In this document: piece by piece, positions 63,538 through 64,000 of the stretch
How positions within the stretch are numbered: position 1 is the stretch's first letter
How the letters are laid out: each line of letters starts with the position of its first letter
Assembly: GCA_902806565.1 (NCBI GenBank)
Contig: CADCXA010000016.1
Span: forward strand, 434,001-498,000
Direction: 5' to 3'
Source of the DNA: Hypoxylon rubiginosum
Taxonomy: Eukaryota; Ascomycota; Sordariomycetes; Xylariales; Hypoxylaceae
DNA length: 64,000 nucleotides
Notes under the pieces: model-generated
The model's database searches: none
Told to the model about the DNA's origin: nothing
The model's input: only the letters and a program-made list of their open reading frames with translations
Translations under genes and position numbers: made by a program

Positions 63538-64000
63538 ATGGATAAGGAATTATGTGAGAGGGCTCGCGAAGTGATTGAGCAACGACTTCGTCCCCGAGAG
63601 GATGTCATTGCGGTGAGACGGCATCTAACTCACGACCTGGCTCAGAGCTTGGGGGTCGAGCAGCTTAGTAGCCCCTTGTCTCTTATCGATTTGGATACTG
63701 TTGTGACGCCATCCGACGCCTTGCAAGGCACTTACCGAGAGTATGTCGAGGCAGTTAAGAGGAATGTCGAGATCCGAACAGAGTTCGTTAAGCTGCAGGA
63801 GGAACATGATGCAGCTACCGCTTCTCTCCCAACTTCGTCAGAGGAAGATCAACAAGTGCGGCTTCTCGAGCTCCAGCTTGAGGTCAACGCCTTAGAGCAG
63901 GAACACGAGAGACTCAATGTGGTGGATAAATACTTGGAGGAGCTTGATCGGCAGCCCGCTGCAGCTCCCGACTTCTTGGATCATAAGACGATGTTCAAGG
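63538..64000 (+). CDS. 5' part of an unrecognised coiled-coil protein (partial)
   Basis: An ATG at 63538 opens a frame that stays open to the window end, giving at least 154 residues. The sequence starts MDKELCERAREVIEQRLRPR. From about residue 75 on it is rich in Glu, Leu and Gln with heptad-like spacing (KLQEEHDAATASLP, VRLLELQLEVNALEQEHERL, VVDKYLEELDRQ), so a coiled coil is likely. No domain is recognised. The composition would suit a structural or kinetochore/microtubule-complex subunit, but that is a guess. The gene is divergent from brr2. Confidence 0.7.
   Translation, partial: MDKELCERAREVIEQRLRPREDVIAVRRHLTHDLAQSLGVEQLSSPLSLIDLDTVVTPSDALQGTYREYVEAVKRNVEIRTEFVKLQEEHDAATASLPTSSEEDQQVRLLELQLEVNALEQEHERLNVVDKYLEELDRQPAAAPDFLDHKTMFK

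Overview
The window is nuclear DNA of a filamentous ascomycete (Pezizomycotina, most likely Sordariomycetes). The evidence is protein-coding genes cut by short introns of about 50-90 nt with GT...AG ends and CTAAC-like branch points, one gene per promoter on either strand, the CWRC-type start of a mitochondrial protein, and a gene set best matched by Neurospora/Aspergillus-type fungi. No phage, CRISPR, rRNA, tRNA or intact transposon was found. Exon chains were built by hand from splice signals, reading phase and family conservation.

Layout. 1-416: tail of an unknown plus-strand gene with two KEN boxes. 1496-4122 (-): exocyst subunit Sec10, divergent from 4757-5939 (+) Nus1, the cis-prenyltransferase partner subunit. 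6624-8224 (+): tRNA m1G37 methyltransferase Trm5. 8225-15119: a 6.9 kb stretch with no supported gene, many short tandem repeats and a 25-G run. 15120-16945 (+): Reg1-like PP1 regulatory subunit. 18851-22008 (-): mitochondrial RNase II-type exonuclease CYT-4/Dss1. 22728-23307 (+): small secreted Met/His/Ser/Thr-rich protein. 24637-26353 (-): cell-wall GH17 glucosidase of BtgE type. 29304-31862 (-): DUF3405 type II membrane protein. 33916-34818 (+): membrane-anchored luciferase-like-domain protein. 35468-36673 (-): Cus2/Tat-SF1. 37475-38288 (-): Sec66, divergent from 38677-39894 (+) Rcl1. 39941-41082 (-): DUF1746 (Dsc4-type) membrane protein. 41569-43284 (-): auxin-efflux-carrier-family transporter, divergent from 43882-48015 (+) arginine-specific carbamoyl-phosphate synthase large chain. 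49257-51446 (-): Npl4. 52458-54704 (-): PWWP protein with a LEDGF-like architecture. 56155-62859 (-): Brr2, divergent from an unknown coiled-coil gene that starts at 63538 and leaves the window.

How the genes relate. This is a core housekeeping region: secretion and ER entry (Sec10, Sec66), dolichol synthesis (Nus1), ER/Golgi protein quality control (Npl4, probably the DUF1746 protein), splicing (Cus2, Brr2), ribosome and tRNA maturation (Rcl1, Trm5), mitochondrial RNA turnover (CYT-4), arginine synthesis, glucose signalling (Reg1) and cell wall (GH17). There is no sign of an operon or a secondary-metabolite cluster, and I saw no convincing wholly new system. The observations most worth checking are a missing AG 3' splice site in the carbamoyl-phosphate synthase gene, beside a 147-nt all-pyrimidine tract; an upstream start of Trm5 that could make a mitochondrial form; an Arg-to-Lys change in the Nus1 C-terminal RxG motif; the Met/His-rich secreted protein; the PWWP plus TFIIS-N-like protein; and a TAGGTA/TACCTA motif that recurs in the spacers.
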